Source: Paracoccaceae bacterium (GTDB lineage: Bacteria > Pseudomonadota > Alphaproteobacteria > Rhodobacterales > Rhodobacteraceae). From it: DNA of 43,697 nucleotides. The notes beneath the pieces were generated by a model. That model ran no database searches, was not told where the DNA came from, and saw nothing but the letters and a program-made list of their open reading frames with translations. The position numbers and the translations under genes are program-made. This document shows positions 17,690 to 26,507 of this stretch, in pieces. The stretch is from contig JANREX010000069.1 of assembly GCA_030758115.1 (NCBI GenBank), positions 1 to 43,697 of the forward strand. Direction: 5' to 3'. The stretch's first letter is position 1; each line of letters starts with the position of its first letter.

Positions 17690-18292
17690 TCAAATTAGCA
17701 ACACCTGTGTTCCAACTTTGGTCATTTCATACAATTCAGCGATATGTTCATTGTAAAGACCAATGCATCCGTTGGAGGATCGCCGCCCGATTTTGCGCGT
17801 ATCATGGGTTCCATGAATGCGGTAATAGGTCCAGCTGAGGTACAGCGCATGTGTGCCCAGCGGGTTGTCAGGACCGGGTGGCACGAAATCGGGCCATTCG
17901 GGATTCCGCTTTTTCATCGACGGGGTCGGCGCCCAGCTTGGGCCCTCTACCTTGCGAATCACGGAGGTGCGGCCGCGCCGCGTCAGATCCTCGGACAGAG
18001 GCACGCTGGACGGGTAAAGTTTGTAGGTTGCCCCATCCTCGTCCCAGAAATGCAGCGCGCGCGAATCGATATCGACCAGCACGGCACCGTTGCGCAGATC
18101 CGAGAAGTAGGGCCGCCAGTCCAGTGTACGGAAGCTTGAGGCGTTCCGACGTACGACTTGCGACAGATCACGCTCCACCTCGACCGTATCGGCGCCATTC
18201 ACATTCTGGGCCAGGGCCGGCGTTGCAAGAAGCGACGCGCTTCCAGCAAGAAAGACGCGCCTGTTGAAGGCTGTTCCGCGGTTATCAGTCAT
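17690..18292 (-). CDS. L,D-transpeptidase (YkuD domain), Tat-type signal
   Basis: Cross-links or anchors peptidoglycan through a cysteine transpeptidase. The 200-residue protein begins with a twin-arginine-like signal (NRRVFLAGSAS...ALAQ, cleavage after about residue 29). The YkuD catalytic block follows, with His160 (YRIHGTHDTRKIG) and Cys176 (RRSSNGCIGLYNEH). The ATG at 18290-18292 lies 8 bases after GGAG and is preceded by a good promoter. A longer frame reaches upstream but would place the signal peptide internally. It has the same fold as the gene at 19053 but a different signal and little similarity outside the active site. Confidence 0.92.
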   Translation of the reverse strand: MTDNRGTAFNRRVFLAGSASLLATPALAQNVNGADTVEVERDLSQVVRRNASSFRTLDWRPYFSDLRNGAVLVDIDSRALHFWDEDGATYKLYPSSVPLSEDLTRRGRTSVIRKVEGPSWAPTPSMKKRNPEWPDFVPPGPDNPLGTHALYLSWTYYRIHGTHDTRKIGRRSSNGCIGLYNEHIAELYEMTKVGTQVLLI

Positions 18293-18330
18293 CCAAAAAA
18301 CTCCAAGACAGACACACTGTCGACGCCGCG

Positions 18331-18359
18331 ATCTTATTGCGTGAAAGACGCAGTCGCAA
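18331..18359 (-). promoter_or_regulatory. promoter of the L,D-transpeptidase gene
   Basis: Minus strand TTGCGA (18354-18359), exactly 17 bases, TAAGAT (18331-18336); start expected near 18324. The leader is about 30 bases and includes the GGAG ribosome site. Confidence 0.6.
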
Positions 18360-18454
18360 ATCAAACCGGCGTCATTTGGCGCAGTCACGCCGAAGTGGGT
18401 TTAATATGCGGTTTCGGCGGGATAAAGCAGGAAGGTTAGCGCGGGAAACTACAC

Positions 18455-18967
18455 ATGCTCAGACTTGCCGTCATTTTTGCCACGACTTCGCTTTTTCTGG
18501 CCGCTTGTGCAGCCCCGCCGCCGCCCACTCTTGGGCCGGACGGGCGCCCCTTGCCGCGTGTCTACCGGATCTCGGCCGGGGATGCGGCTGAAATACAGTT
18601 CCGCATGCTTGATTCCGTCAATGCACTGCGCCAGGCAGCCGGTGCCGCCCCTGTGCAGCTGAGTTCGGAGTTGACGGCCGCAGCGGCAACCCATTCCCGT
18701 GACATGGCGGTCCAGAACCGGCCCTGGCACTTTGGATCTGACGGGTCATCACCGATCGACCGGGTCAGGCGCGCGGGTTATCCCGGCCAACTGCTGGGCG
18801 AGACGATCTCGGAAACCTACGAAACAGAGCTGGAAACCCTTGCCGCATGGATGGACGCACCGGACACGCGCCGCGTCATCCTGGAACCTGAGGCGCGCAA
18901 CATGGGTTTTTTCTGGCACCAGGAAGCGAACGGCAAGATCTGGTGGACCTTGGTGATGGGGAACTGA
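18455..18967 (+). CDS. CAP-domain (SCP-like) lipoprotein
   Basis: A 170-residue exported protein. The N-terminus is a lipoprotein signal with lipobox LAAC, Cys18 being the expected lipidation site, followed by a Pro-rich linker. The CAP domain is visible from about residue 50: MLDSVNALRQAAGAAPVQLSSELTAAAATHSRDMA, then RPWHFGSDGSSPIDRVRRAGYPGQLLGETI and a GFFWHQEANGKIWWTLVMG ending. Bacterial CAP proteins are common in the envelope but mostly lack defined roles. It is divergent from the L,D-transpeptidase gene and shares a terminator with the second one, so all three may belong to envelope maintenance. Function beyond that is unknown. Confidence 0.9.
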   Translation: MLRLAVIFATTSLFLAACAAPPPPTLGPDGRPLPRVYRISAGDAAEIQFRMLDSVNALRQAAGAAPVQLSSELTAAAATHSRDMAVQNRPWHFGSDGSSPIDRVRRAGYPGQLLGETISETYETELETLAAWMDAPDTRRVILEPEARNMGFFWHQEANGKIWWTLVMGN

Positions 18968-19005
18968 GACATCGGTTCCGGCCAAACCGCAGGATCGCGA
19001 CAGGA

Positions 19006-19030
19006 AAACCCCGGACATTGTTCGGGGTTT
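19006..19030. terminator. bidirectional hairpin terminator
   Basis: AAACCCCG (19006-19013) and CGGGGTTT (19023-19030), followed on the + strand by CTTGTTTTT. It lies between the convergent CAP lipoprotein and second L,D-transpeptidase genes. Confidence 0.8.
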
Positions 19031-19052
19031 CTTGTTTTTCAGATGCGCCGCG

Positions 19053-19553
19053 TCACGGAAAGATCGAGATCGGTGTGCCGTCCTGGACCATGGAATAGAT
19101 GATTTCCATTTCCTCGTCAGTGACGGCGATACAGCCCCAGGTCCAATCGTTCTGGCCGTTCTGCCAGCGTTTCGGGCGGCCGTGAATGAAGATGTCGCCC
19201 CCCGGATCCCGGCCAGCGGCCTTGGCGCGGGCGATATCCGCCTTGTTCGGGTAGGAAATGCCCAAAGACAGATGGAACCGGCTGTTGGGGTTGCGCCTGT
19301 CGATCATGTATTCGCCTTCGGGCGTACGCCCATCGCCTTCGAACTGCTTGTGTCCGACCGGCGCAAAACCAAGGTGAATGTCATAGGATGCCAAGGGCCG
19401 GTCGAAATGCATCAAATGCATGCGCCGCGCCTGCTTGAACACAAGAATACGCGTCACGGGCGGGCCTTTGTAGACCTTGAACTTCGATTGGCCGCCAGCA
19501 CAGGCTGACAGCCCGAAGGGTAGCGCCAGAAGGAAAAAACGCCTGTCCAACAT
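19053..19553 (-). CDS. L,D-transpeptidase (YkuD domain), lipoprotein
   Basis: A 166-residue enzyme of the ErfK/YbiS/YkuD fold. A lipoprotein signal ends in LSAC with Cys18 as the expected lipidated residue. The catalytic block has His124 (DIFIHGRPKRW) and Cys141 (DWTWGCIAVTDEEM), with the RTPEGEY substrate-loop motif at 77-83. The ATG at 19551-19553 starts directly before the signal. It may act on peptidoglycan or simply process its peptides; L,D-transpeptidases and murein-modifying hydrolases share this fold. It lies downstream of the sodium channel gene with an 83-base gap. Confidence 0.92.
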   Translation of the reverse strand: MLDRRFFLLALPFGLSACAGGQSKFKVYKGPPVTRILVFKQARRMHLMHFDRPLASYDIHLGFAPVGHKQFEGDGRTPEGEYMIDRRNPNSRFHLSLGISYPNKADIARAKAAGRDPGGDIFIHGRPKRWQNGQNDWTWGCIAVTDEEMEIIYSMVQDGTPISIFP

Positions 19554-19636
19554 ATCTGCTCGATCTTCTTTTTTGGCAAACTGATACACGGAAACATGAC
19601 CTGCAGATAGGCTAAATCGGCTTGTTGGCGAAAGCG

Positions 19637-20416
19637 TTACCCCTTGTCGCGGGCGTTCATTCTGTCCTCGATCGCCCTGAGCCGTGTCAGCACCTCGTCA
19701 CGATAGGCGTCTGTTTTTTCGTTGCTTTCTTCCTGATGTGCATCCTGCATCGAGTTCACGACAAGACCCACCAGAAGGTTCACGACGGCGAAGGTCGTGA
19801 CAAGGATAAATGGCACGAAAAAGGCCCATGCGTAAGGATAGGCCTCCATGACGGGGCGCACGATCCCCATGGACCAGCTTTCCAGCGTCATGATCTGGAA
19901 CAGCGAATAGGCGCTGCGCCCCAGCGTGCCGAACCATTCGGGAAAACTGTCGCCGAACAGCTTTGTCGCCATGACAGAGCCGATGTAGAAGATGATCGCC
20001 ATCAATAGAAAAACGCTGCCCATGCCGGGCAAGGCGGTGATGAACCCCTCGACCACGCGACGCAGACGCGGCGCGACCGAGATGACACGCAACACCCGCA
20101 GGATCCGCAGCGCCCGCAGGACAGACATGCCCTGCGCATTCGGCACCAGCGCGATACCCACGATCACGAAATCGAACAGGTTCCAGGCCGAGCGGAAAAA
20201 GTTGCGCCCGTGGGCGATCAGCTTGAGGACGATTTCGATCACGAAAATCGACAGGCAGACCCGGTCAATCGTCAGGATCAGTGGCCCTGCGGCGGCCATG
20301 GCCGTATCGGAGGTTTCCAGCCCCAGGGTGACCGCGTTCACCAGAATGACGGCGATCACGAAATTGGTCACTACAGGTAGGGCCAGCCAATCAGCCAGTT
20401 TCGTCCGAAAAGTCAT
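19637..20416 (-). CDS. NavBac-type voltage-gated sodium channel
   Basis: A single 24-TM-equivalent quarter: six transmembrane segments in 259 residues, expected to form a homotetramer in the inner membrane. The S4 voltage sensor has regularly spaced arginines at 101, 104, 107 and 110 (RALRILRVLR) plus R117-R120. The selectivity filter is TLESWS (177-182), the canonical NavBac filter. After S6 comes a charged C-terminal helix (EVLTRLRAIEDRMNARDKG) of the coiled-coil type that stabilises the tetramer. The ATG at 20414-20416 gives the normal short N-terminus. It follows the RlmD-like gene by 34 bases. Marine Rhodobacteraceae channels of this family are well known. Confidence 0.93.
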   Translation of the reverse strand: MTFRTKLADWLALPVVTNFVIAVILVNAVTLGLETSDTAMAAAGPLILTIDRVCLSIFVIEIVLKLIAHGRNFFRSAWNLFDFVIVGIALVPNAQGMSVLRALRILRVLRVISVAPRLRRVVEGFITALPGMGSVFLLMAIIFYIGSVMATKLFGDSFPEWFGTLGRSAYSLFQIMTLESWSMGIVRPVMEAYPYAWAFFVPFILVTTFAVVNLLVGLVVNSMQDAHQEESNEKTDAYRDEVLTRLRAIEDRMNARDKG

Positions 20417-20450
20417 CACTTGCTCCGGTAGGAAATGCTCTTGCGCGGCG

Positions 20451-21674
20451 TCAGATATGTGGGGCCTTGAAGGCCGCCGCAAGCTCTACATGGGTCGACC
20501 AGCGGAATTGATCCACGACTTGCACCCATTCAAGGCGATAACCTGCTGACAGCAGGATTTTTGCATCACGCGCGAAGGTCACCGGGTTGCAGGACACAAA
20601 GGCGATCCGCCCGATCTGCGATTGCGCCAGTTCGCTCACCTGTGCCTCGGCGCCCGCGCGTGGCGGATCTATGACGGCCGCGTCGAAGCGTTTCAACTCA
20701 TCCGGCAGCAGGGGGCGGCGAAACAGGTCGCGCGCTTCGGCCGTCACACGCTTCAAGCCTTCGGCCTGCCGCCAACCCTGATCCAGCGCCTTGACCATCG
20801 CGGCATCACCCTCAACGGCGTGCACCTCGGCCTGCGCCGCAAGCGGAAGCGCGAAAGTGCCACAACCGGCAAACAGATCGACGACCCGTGCAGCACCCCC
20901 CACCGCTTCGGCAACAGACGCGAGCAGCGCCGCTTCGCCTTCGGCTGTCGCTTGCAGGAAGGCACCCGGCGGCGGGGTAACCCGCGCCGCACCAAAGCGC
21001 TGCACCGGAGGTATGCGCATGCCCACCAGTTCGTCATCCCAGACAAGTCGGGCCAGCTTGAAACGCTCCACCTCGGCCGCCAGGGCGACCCGCAGGGGCC
21101 CGTCAAGGGGCTTGCCGCCCGTGACCATCACGTCCAGACCACCTTCGCTCTGCGTGACCTGAACGGTCAACTCGCCCTTGCGGCTGCCACCTGTGATCGC
21201 CAGCGCCTCGGACAGCGGCAAGGCGTCCAGCAAGGCTGGCAGCAGCAACTGGCAATCCGGAATCTCGATCAGCGTGTCCGAGGCACGGGCGTGAAAACCT
21301 GCCAGCGCGCCTTTCTTGGTGCGTCGGGCCGATATGGCCGCGCGCCGACGCGACCGGGGTGGCGATGTGAGGATCGGGCGAAAATCTGCTTCGATCCCCT
21401 GCGCGAACAGGGCCGCGCGCACGACATCGGTTTTCCAGCTGGCCACGAAATCATCGGATGCATGCATGACCTGACAGCCGCCACAGGCCTTGTAATGCCG
21501 GCAAGGTGCCGCCACACGGTTCGACGATGGCGTGACGATCCGCACATCCGTCAGCCTGTCACCGGTCAATGTGCCGGTCACGACCTCGCCGGGCAGGGTC
21601 ATCGAGGCGAAAACAGGGCCTTGGGCGATCCCGTCGCCCTGATGCCCCAGGCGGATGATGCGATATTCTGTCAT
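20451..21674 (-). CDS. RNA m5U methyltransferase of the RumA/RlmD/TrmA class
   Basis: A 407-residue SAM-dependent methyltransferase expected to methylate uridine C5 in 23S rRNA (or tRNA). An N-terminal TRAM-like beta domain (GHQGDGIAQGPVF...PGEVVTG) precedes four cysteines placed for a [4Fe-4S] cluster: Cys58, Cys64, Cys67 and Cys141. The SAM domain has VVDLFAGCGTFALPLA, and the catalytic region DPPRAGAE then SCNPVTFARD with nucleophile Cys362. The ATG at 21672-21674 is chosen because it opens directly on the TRAM domain. The exact target uridine cannot be inferred. It follows the ABC exporter by 39 bases. Confidence 0.92.
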   Translation of the reverse strand: MTEYRIIRLGHQGDGIAQGPVFASMTLPGEVVTGTLTGDRLTDVRIVTPSSNRVAAPCRHYKACGGCQVMHASDDFVASWKTDVVRAALFAQGIEADFRPILTSPPRSRRRAAISARRTKKGALAGFHARASDTLIEIPDCQLLLPALLDALPLSEALAITGGSRKGELTVQVTQSEGGLDVMVTGGKPLDGPLRVALAAEVERFKLARLVWDDELVGMRIPPVQRFGAARVTPPPGAFLQATAEGEAALLASVAEAVGGAARVVDLFAGCGTFALPLAAQAEVHAVEGDAAMVKALDQGWRQAEGLKRVTAEARDLFRRPLLPDELKRFDAAVIDPPRAGAEAQVSELAQSQIGRIAFVSCNPVTFARDAKILLSAGYRLEWVQVVDQFRWSTHVELAAAFKAPHI

Positions 21675-21713
21675 AGGGCGCGGGATACCCCGGCGCGGGC
21701 TGTGCATAAAGCC

Positions 21714-23567
21714 CTATTCGGCGGCATCCCGCAGCCCGATGAAGCCACCCGACTGGCGGTTCCAGTAACGCGCATAAAGTCCGCCCGCCGCCAGCAGATC
21801 ATCATGCGTGCCCTGTTCCACGATCCGGCCGGCATCCAGTACCACGATCCTGTCCATCTGGCTGATCGTCGACAGCCGATGCGCCACGGCCAGCACCGTC
21901 TTGCCGATCATCACACGCTCAAGTGCGGTCTGGATCGAGGCTTCGACCTCGCTGTCCAACGCGCTTGTCGCCTCGTCCAGAACAAGGATCGGCGCATCCT
22001 TGAGGATCGCGCGCGCCAGCGCGATCCGCTGGCGCTGCCCGCCGGACAGTTTGACGCCACGTTCGCCCAGATGGGCTTCGTAGCCGCGCCGCCCCTTGTG
22101 ATCCTGCAGATCCTTGATGAAATCATGCGCCTCGGCCTTCTTGGCAGCGGCGATCACTTCGGCTTCGGTCGCGTCTGGGCGGCCATACAGGATGTTGTCG
22201 CGGGCCGAACGGTTGAACATCGCGGTTTCCTGCGTGACCATCCCGATCCTGCGCCGCAGGCTTTCCTGTGTCACGTCGCGGATATCCTGCCCGTCGATCA
22301 GAATGCGCCCCTGCTCCGGGTCATAAAGCCTGAGCAGCAGCGCCACGAGGGTCGACTTGCCCGCGCCAGAGGCACCGACAATCCCCAGCTTTTCGCCCGG
22401 CTGAACCTCAAGCGCGATGTCACTGATGCCGCCGGCGTCCCGGCCATAGGCAAAGCCAAGACCGTCAAAGCGAATGCGTCCCTCCGGCACCTGCAATTCG
22501 CTTGCGGTGGCGTCGTCATCCAGACGCGTGCGGGGCGTCAGGGTATGGATACCGTCTTCGATTTCGCCGATGTTCGAATAGATCGCCATCAGGGTGAAAC
22601 TGACCCAACCGGTCATCTGCGCGATGCGGATCGAAACCGCACCGGCAGCGACGATATCGCCCTCGCTCGCGGTACCCTGCGACCAGAAGATCAAGGTGCC
22701 GCCGATCAGCAGGACAGGCAGGATCCCCGCCAGCGTCATGAGAGCGACCCGGAACACAGCCGACAGCTTGCCGAAATGCAGCGAGGTGTCGCGGAACCGC
22801 TGCATCGCGCCCAGCGCGGCGCGATCCTCGTGATCGGCATGGGCGAACAGCTTGACCGTCTTGATGTTGGTGATCGTGTCCACCACCTGGCCCGAGACCA
22901 TCGCACGCGCGCCCGCCCGCTTACCGGCGCGTTCGCGGATCCGCGGCAGGAACCAGCGGATCAGCAGGAAATAGGCCGCCAGCCAGATGACAAAAACCAG
23001 CGCAACCCGCACGTCGATGGCCAGAAGCAGGAAAACCGACCCGATCAACGAGGCCAGGGCAAAGGCGACGACGTTGATCATCTCGACCGCGACATCGGTG
23101 ATCGCGCGCGCCGTCTGCATCTGCTTCTGGGCGATGCGGCCGGCGAAATCATCGTCGAAGAACTTGACCGATTGGCCCAGTGTCCAGCGGTGCAAACGGC
23201 TGAGGACCAGCGGATTCACATTCGGCTGAACGATGATCGAATTGGCCGCCGAGGACAGACCAAAAGCCAACGGTCGCAGGATCAGGAAGAATCCGACAGC
23301 CCCCAGGATCATGGCCAGGTTGGACGCGCCAAAGAACGTGTCCGGCCCGCTGGCAATCGCGCCATCGATCACCATCCCGAGGATCAGGGCGGTCCCGGCC
23401 TCAAGCGCGCCGGACAGCGCCGATAATCCCGCAGCGACCCACAGTGCCGGCCACGACCCCGACAGCGCCCAGCGAAAGAACGCGCCCAGCGCCTGTGGCG
23501 GCGGGCCTTCGGCAGGCAGGAAAGGGTCGATACGGGTTGCGGATTGCATCATGGGTCTTTCAGTCAT
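21714..23567 (-). CDS. ABC exporter, fused permease and ATPase
   Basis: A 617-residue half-transporter of the MsbA/LmrA type, acting as a dimer in the inner membrane. The N-terminal ~330 residues have about six hydrophobic segments. The nucleotide-binding domain carries Walker A GASGAGKST, the Q-loop MVTQETAMF, signature LSGGQRQR, Walker B ILVLDEATSALDSE and the H-loop AVAHRLSTI. A possible substrate is lipid or drug; sequence alone does not decide. ATG codons at 23567, 23552 and 23549 are all possible starts and none has a strong ribosome site. The gene lies 82 bases after the CCA-type nucleotidyltransferase. Confidence 0.93.
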   Translation of the reverse strand: MTERPMMQSATRIDPFLPAEGPPPQALGAFFRWALSGSWPALWVAAGLSALSGALEAGTALILGMVIDGAIASGPDTFFGASNLAMILGAVGFFLILRPLAFGLSSAANSIIVQPNVNPLVLSRLHRWTLGQSVKFFDDDFAGRIAQKQMQTARAITDVAVEMINVVAFALASLIGSVFLLLAIDVRVALVFVIWLAAYFLLIRWFLPRIRERAGKRAGARAMVSGQVVDTITNIKTVKLFAHADHEDRAALGAMQRFRDTSLHFGKLSAVFRVALMTLAGILPVLLIGGTLIFWSQGTASEGDIVAAGAVSIRIAQMTGWVSFTLMAIYSNIGEIEDGIHTLTPRTRLDDDATASELQVPEGRIRFDGLGFAYGRDAGGISDIALEVQPGEKLGIVGASGAGKSTLVALLLRLYDPEQGRILIDGQDIRDVTQESLRRRIGMVTQETAMFNRSARDNILYGRPDATEAEVIAAAKKAEAHDFIKDLQDHKGRRGYEAHLGERGVKLSGGQRQRIALARAILKDAPILVLDEATSALDSEVEASIQTALERVMIGKTVLAVAHRLSTISQMDRIVVLDAGRIVEQGTHDDLLAAGGLYARYWNRQSGGFIGLRDAAE

Positions 23568-23649
23568 TGGGTTCAGGGAAGAACCTAGCCCGCAGGGTCA
23601 GCGGTCAAGAAACCTGCAATCGCGATGGGCCGCAAGGCAAGAAGAAGGA

Positions 23650-24804
23650 TCAACCGCGATTCAGCAGGTCTTCGCGCGTCAGCTGGAAACCCGAGAGGAT
23701 CCAGCGCTGTCTCAAGCGTTCCAGTTCACGGCCAAGGGCAGGGCCTTCGAATTCAGGCATCAGATCCGCAGCGCGCAGGGGAAACACCGCCGCGGCGCCC
23801 TCTGCGGCCTTCACAAAGCTGTCAGGGTCAAGGGGTTGGCTCATCACGGCTGCGCGCAGCAACAGGATGGCGCGTGCGTCCTCGATCCCATGACGAAAGC
23901 CCAGTTCGCCTGCTTCCCGGCCCGCGCCCAACCCGTCGCGCAGAAGGCAAAGCCTGATTTCCTCTGCGCGGCTCAACCGCAGGCGCCCGGCGGCCTCGGG
24001 GCCTGTCATCGACGCAAGCCGCGCCAACCAGTCAGGTGCAAGATGCGCTTGCTGTTCAAGATGCACAAGCGGAGCGAGGCTGCGATCGTCCGCACCGGGC
24101 AGGATGCGTGTCAGCACGCCGCAGGCGCGCATGGCTGCAACCGATGGCGCGGGATCGGGCGCGGACAGCAGCTTTCGCATCTCGCTGCCCACACGCTCAC
24201 GCGACAGTTGCGCCAATCCTTCAGTGGCCTCGGCGATTGCCGACAGGGCGTTCTGATCCGGCCCATCAGCATCGTCACCATACCAGGCGTGAAACCGGAA
24301 AAAGCGCAGGATACGCAGATAATCCTCTGCGATGCGCGCGGCTGCATCCTCGATGAACCGGACACGTCGCGCCATCAGATCCGGCAAGCCGCCAAGCGGA
24401 TCAAGAACGGCACCCGAGGGATCGGCATAAAGCGCGTTCATGGTGAAATCCCGGCGGCGCGCATCATCCTCGACCCGGGTCGCATAGGCCACGACAGCGC
24501 GGCGGCCATCGGTTTCGACATCGCGACGAAAGGTCGTGACCTCATGCGGTATTCCACCGGCGATCACCGTGATCGTGCCGTGCTCGATCCCGGTCGGAAC
24601 GGGACGAAGACCGGCATCCTTGGCCAGTTCCATCACCACTTCGGGGCGGGCATCCGTCGCGATGTCGATGTCGGTGACTGGCGCACCGATGATGGCATTG
24701 CGGACGCAACCACCGACAAAAAGCGCCTTGTAACCGGCCTGTGTCAGCATCGCGCAGACGGCCTGCGTGTGATCTGCCGTGATCCACTCTGCCGCGATCC
24801 GCAT
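23650..24804 (-). CDS. CCA-adding/poly(A) polymerase-type tRNA nucleotidyltransferase
   Basis: A 384-residue member of the class II Pol-beta nucleotidyltransferases that build or repair tRNA 3' CCA ends. The head has FVGGCVRNAIIG and the metal-binding DIDIAT (about residues 44-49). RRDFTMNALYAD and EDYLRILRFFRFHAWY, the RNA-binding signatures, follow. The C-terminal part is helical and less conserved. Its ATG shares the A of the stop codon of the preceding Nudix gene (TGATG), so the two are translationally coupled. Poly(A) polymerase is the alternative, but the alphaproteobacterial representatives with this length are usually CCA enzymes. Confidence 0.92.
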   Translation of the reverse strand: MRIAAEWITADHTQAVCAMLTQAGYKALFVGGCVRNAIIGAPVTDIDIATDARPEVVMELAKDAGLRPVPTGIEHGTITVIAGGIPHEVTTFRRDVETDGRRAVVAYATRVEDDARRRDFTMNALYADPSGAVLDPLGGLPDLMARRVRFIEDAAARIAEDYLRILRFFRFHAWYGDDADGPDQNALSAIAEATEGLAQLSRERVGSEMRKLLSAPDPAPSVAAMRACGVLTRILPGADDRSLAPLVHLEQQAHLAPDWLARLASMTGPEAAGRLRLSRAEEIRLCLLRDGLGAGREAGELGFRHGIEDARAILLLRAAVMSQPLDPDSFVKAAEGAAAVFPLRAADLMPEFEGPALGRELERLRQRWILSGFQLTREDLLNRG

Positions 24805-25403
24805 CAGCCCTGCATCCTGTCAGCCAATGCGCGCAGAATGCGTGCTGTCGCACCCCAGATGTAATAGGGACCATAAGGCACGGTGAAATAGTGCCGCCTT
24901 TGCCCACGCCAGCGCCGCGACTGGATGATGAAGCGGGCAGGGTCCGTGACGTGGGACAGCGGTGCTTCGAACACCTCGGCCACTTCGCCGGGTTCGGGGC
25001 GGGGATGGAAGGGCGCAATGACGCGCGCCAGAACCGGCGTCACGATGAAGCCCGTCACGGTCTCATGCGCGGGCATGGTTCCCAGAACCTCGACATTGGC
25101 GCGGTCGAGCGCGATTTCCTCCTCTGCCTCGCGCAGGGCAGCGGCGATGACATCGGCATCGCCCTCGTCCTGCTTGCCGCCCGGAAAGGCAATCTGACCA
25201 GGATGATGCTTGAGAGCGGATGACCGTTTGGTCAGGATCACCTGCATGCCGAAGGGCCGCTCGATCAGCGGCACCAGAACGCCGGCCGCGCGCAGCGGCC
25301 GACCCTCCGGCAGGACGACATCCGGGTTCAGATCGAAATCGGAAGAGGGCCGCCCCGCGAGGCGCAAAGCGTCGCGCACCCGATCCAGCGGATCAGTCCG
25401 CAT
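24804..25403 (-). CDS. Nudix hydrolase, CoA diphosphatase (NudL/UPF0035) type
   Basis: A 199-residue Nudix enzyme. It has the CoA-specific motif just before the box, ILTKRSSALKHHPGQIAFPGG. The Nudix box follows, GKQDEGDADVIAAALREAEEEIAL, in which the usual Gly of the final EExG is Ala. Expected activity: hydrolysis of CoA or its derivatives to phosphopantetheine and 3',5'-ADP. The ATG at 25401-25403 overlaps the end of hslO by 11 bases. It is coupled to the CCA gene downstream. Substrate is inferred from the UPF0035 motif. Confidence 0.92.
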   Translation of the reverse strand: MRTDPLDRVRDALRLAGRPSSDFDLNPDVVLPEGRPLRAAGVLVPLIERPFGMQVILTKRSSALKHHPGQIAFPGGKQDEGDADVIAAALREAEEEIALDRANVEVLGTMPAHETVTGFIVTPVLARVIAPFHPRPEPGEVAEVFEAPLSHVTDPARFIIQSRRWRGQRRHYFTVPYGPYYIWGATARILRALADRMQG

Positions 25404-26391
25404 CCCCGTCCGTCCCTTTGGCCTCGAATCCCAGCATCTTGGGATCAAGGTCGTAATGGGCGCCGCAGAACTGGCAATCGGCCGTCACGCGCCCGTCGTC
25501 CGTGGTCATCTTTTCGATGTCCTTGGAGGAATAGATCGACAGGCTTTGCCGCACGCGATCCTCGGAACAGGTGCAGCCGAAACGCACGGGCTGCGCGTCG
25601 AAGACACGCGGCGCCTCTTCGTGGAAAAGGCGGATCAGCAAATCGGTCGGCGACACGCGCGGCCCGACAAGTTCCAGATCCTCGACCGTGTCCAGAAGAA
25701 GATTGGCACGGTTCCAGTTCTCGCCCTCCTCGCCGTCCACAAGGTCGCGCGCGTGCAACAAGCCCTCCTCGCCTGTCGCCTCTGCGCCTTTGGCGAAAGG
25801 CGACGCCTTTGGCATGTGCTGCAACATCACACCCCCCGCGCGCCAGTATTCCTTTACCCCGCGCTCGGTCGATTTGCCGAAACTCAGGGCAAAGCGGGTC
25901 GGCAACTGCTCTGACTGGGCAAAATACGCCTCGGCGCAGGAGGCAAGCGATCCGCCGGCAAGCGGGGTAATGCCCTGATAGGGGGTCATGCCCTGGCCCT
26001 GGTCGATCATGATCGCGAAATAACCCGTGCCGATCTGGTCGAAGGGCGCCCCATCCGTCAGACGATCCGCATCATAGCTTGCATAGGCCCGGATACGCGC
26101 CGGCTCGCCTTCCTCGGAAGGGCCATAGTAATCCGTGGCGATCATCCTGACAGGCCCCTTGGACTGGACCTGAAGCTGCAATTTCCAGCGCAGCTTGACC
26201 GTCTGGCCGATCAGCGCGGTCAGCAGGGCCATTTCTGCCACCAGCGCCTCGACCACAGGAGGGTAGTCATGCTGCTTCAGGATACCGTCAAGCACCCCGT
26301 CCAGCCGTGCGACACGGCCCCTGATATCCGAGTTGTCCAGCTGGAACGGCAATACCGTATCGTCCCAGGCGATTTTTGATCCAAGTGTCAT
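25393..26391 (-). CDS. hslO: Redox-regulated chaperone Hsp33
   Basis: Cytoplasmic holdase switched on by oxidation. The 332-residue protein has the four zinc-binding cysteines in the standard order: Cys273-x-Cys275 (FGCTCSED) and Cys306-x2-Cys309 (ADCQFCG). The N-terminal domain carries the expected QLDNSDIRGRVARL. The ATG at 26389-26391 has AAGGAAA seven bases upstream. It is the first gene of a (-) series with the Nudix and CCA genes. The upstream region matches a sigma-32 heat-shock promoter, consistent with its role. Length is a little above E. coli Hsp33 (292), mainly from an acidic tail. Confidence 0.96.
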   Translation of the reverse strand: MTLGSKIAWDDTVLPFQLDNSDIRGRVARLDGVLDGILKQHDYPPVVEALVAEMALLTALIGQTVKLRWKLQLQVQSKGPVRMIATDYYGPSEEGEPARIRAYASYDADRLTDGAPFDQIGTGYFAIMIDQGQGMTPYQGITPLAGGSLASCAEAYFAQSEQLPTRFALSFGKSTERGVKEYWRAGGVMLQHMPKASPFAKGAEATGEEGLLHARDLVDGEEGENWNRANLLLDTVEDLELVGPRVSPTDLLIRLFHEEAPRVFDAQPVRFGCTCSEDRVRQSLSIYSSKDIEKMTTDDGRVTADCQFCGAHYDLDPKMLGFEAKGTDGDAD

Positions 26392-26429
26392 GGGGTTTCC
26401 TTACGAGCCGTCTCTTGGCATACCGCTTG

Positions 26430-26458
26430 TATATAGGCGGGGCAAGGCGGGCACCAAG
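26430..26458 (-). promoter_or_regulatory. sigma-32 (RpoH)-like heat-shock promoter of hslO
   Basis: Read leftward: CTTG (26458-26455), 17 bases, CCTATATAC (26437-26429). This fits the alphaproteobacterial heat-shock pattern CTTG-N17/18-CYTATNT closely. TATATA is self-complementary, so a housekeeping promoter (TTGGTG-N16-TATATA) also fits the same bases. Confidence 0.6.
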
Positions 26459-26507
26459 GGAATGGCTGCCACCCGTTGCGCGCAGGGCTTGTGCAAAAGG
26501 CGACAGG

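Noticed and set aside
20622-24864. Two long + strand frames (about 934 and 543 codons) opposite the methyltransferase, ABC exporter, CCA and Nudix genes.
   Set aside because: Antisense shadows; the minus strand carries intact, motif-complete genes throughout.
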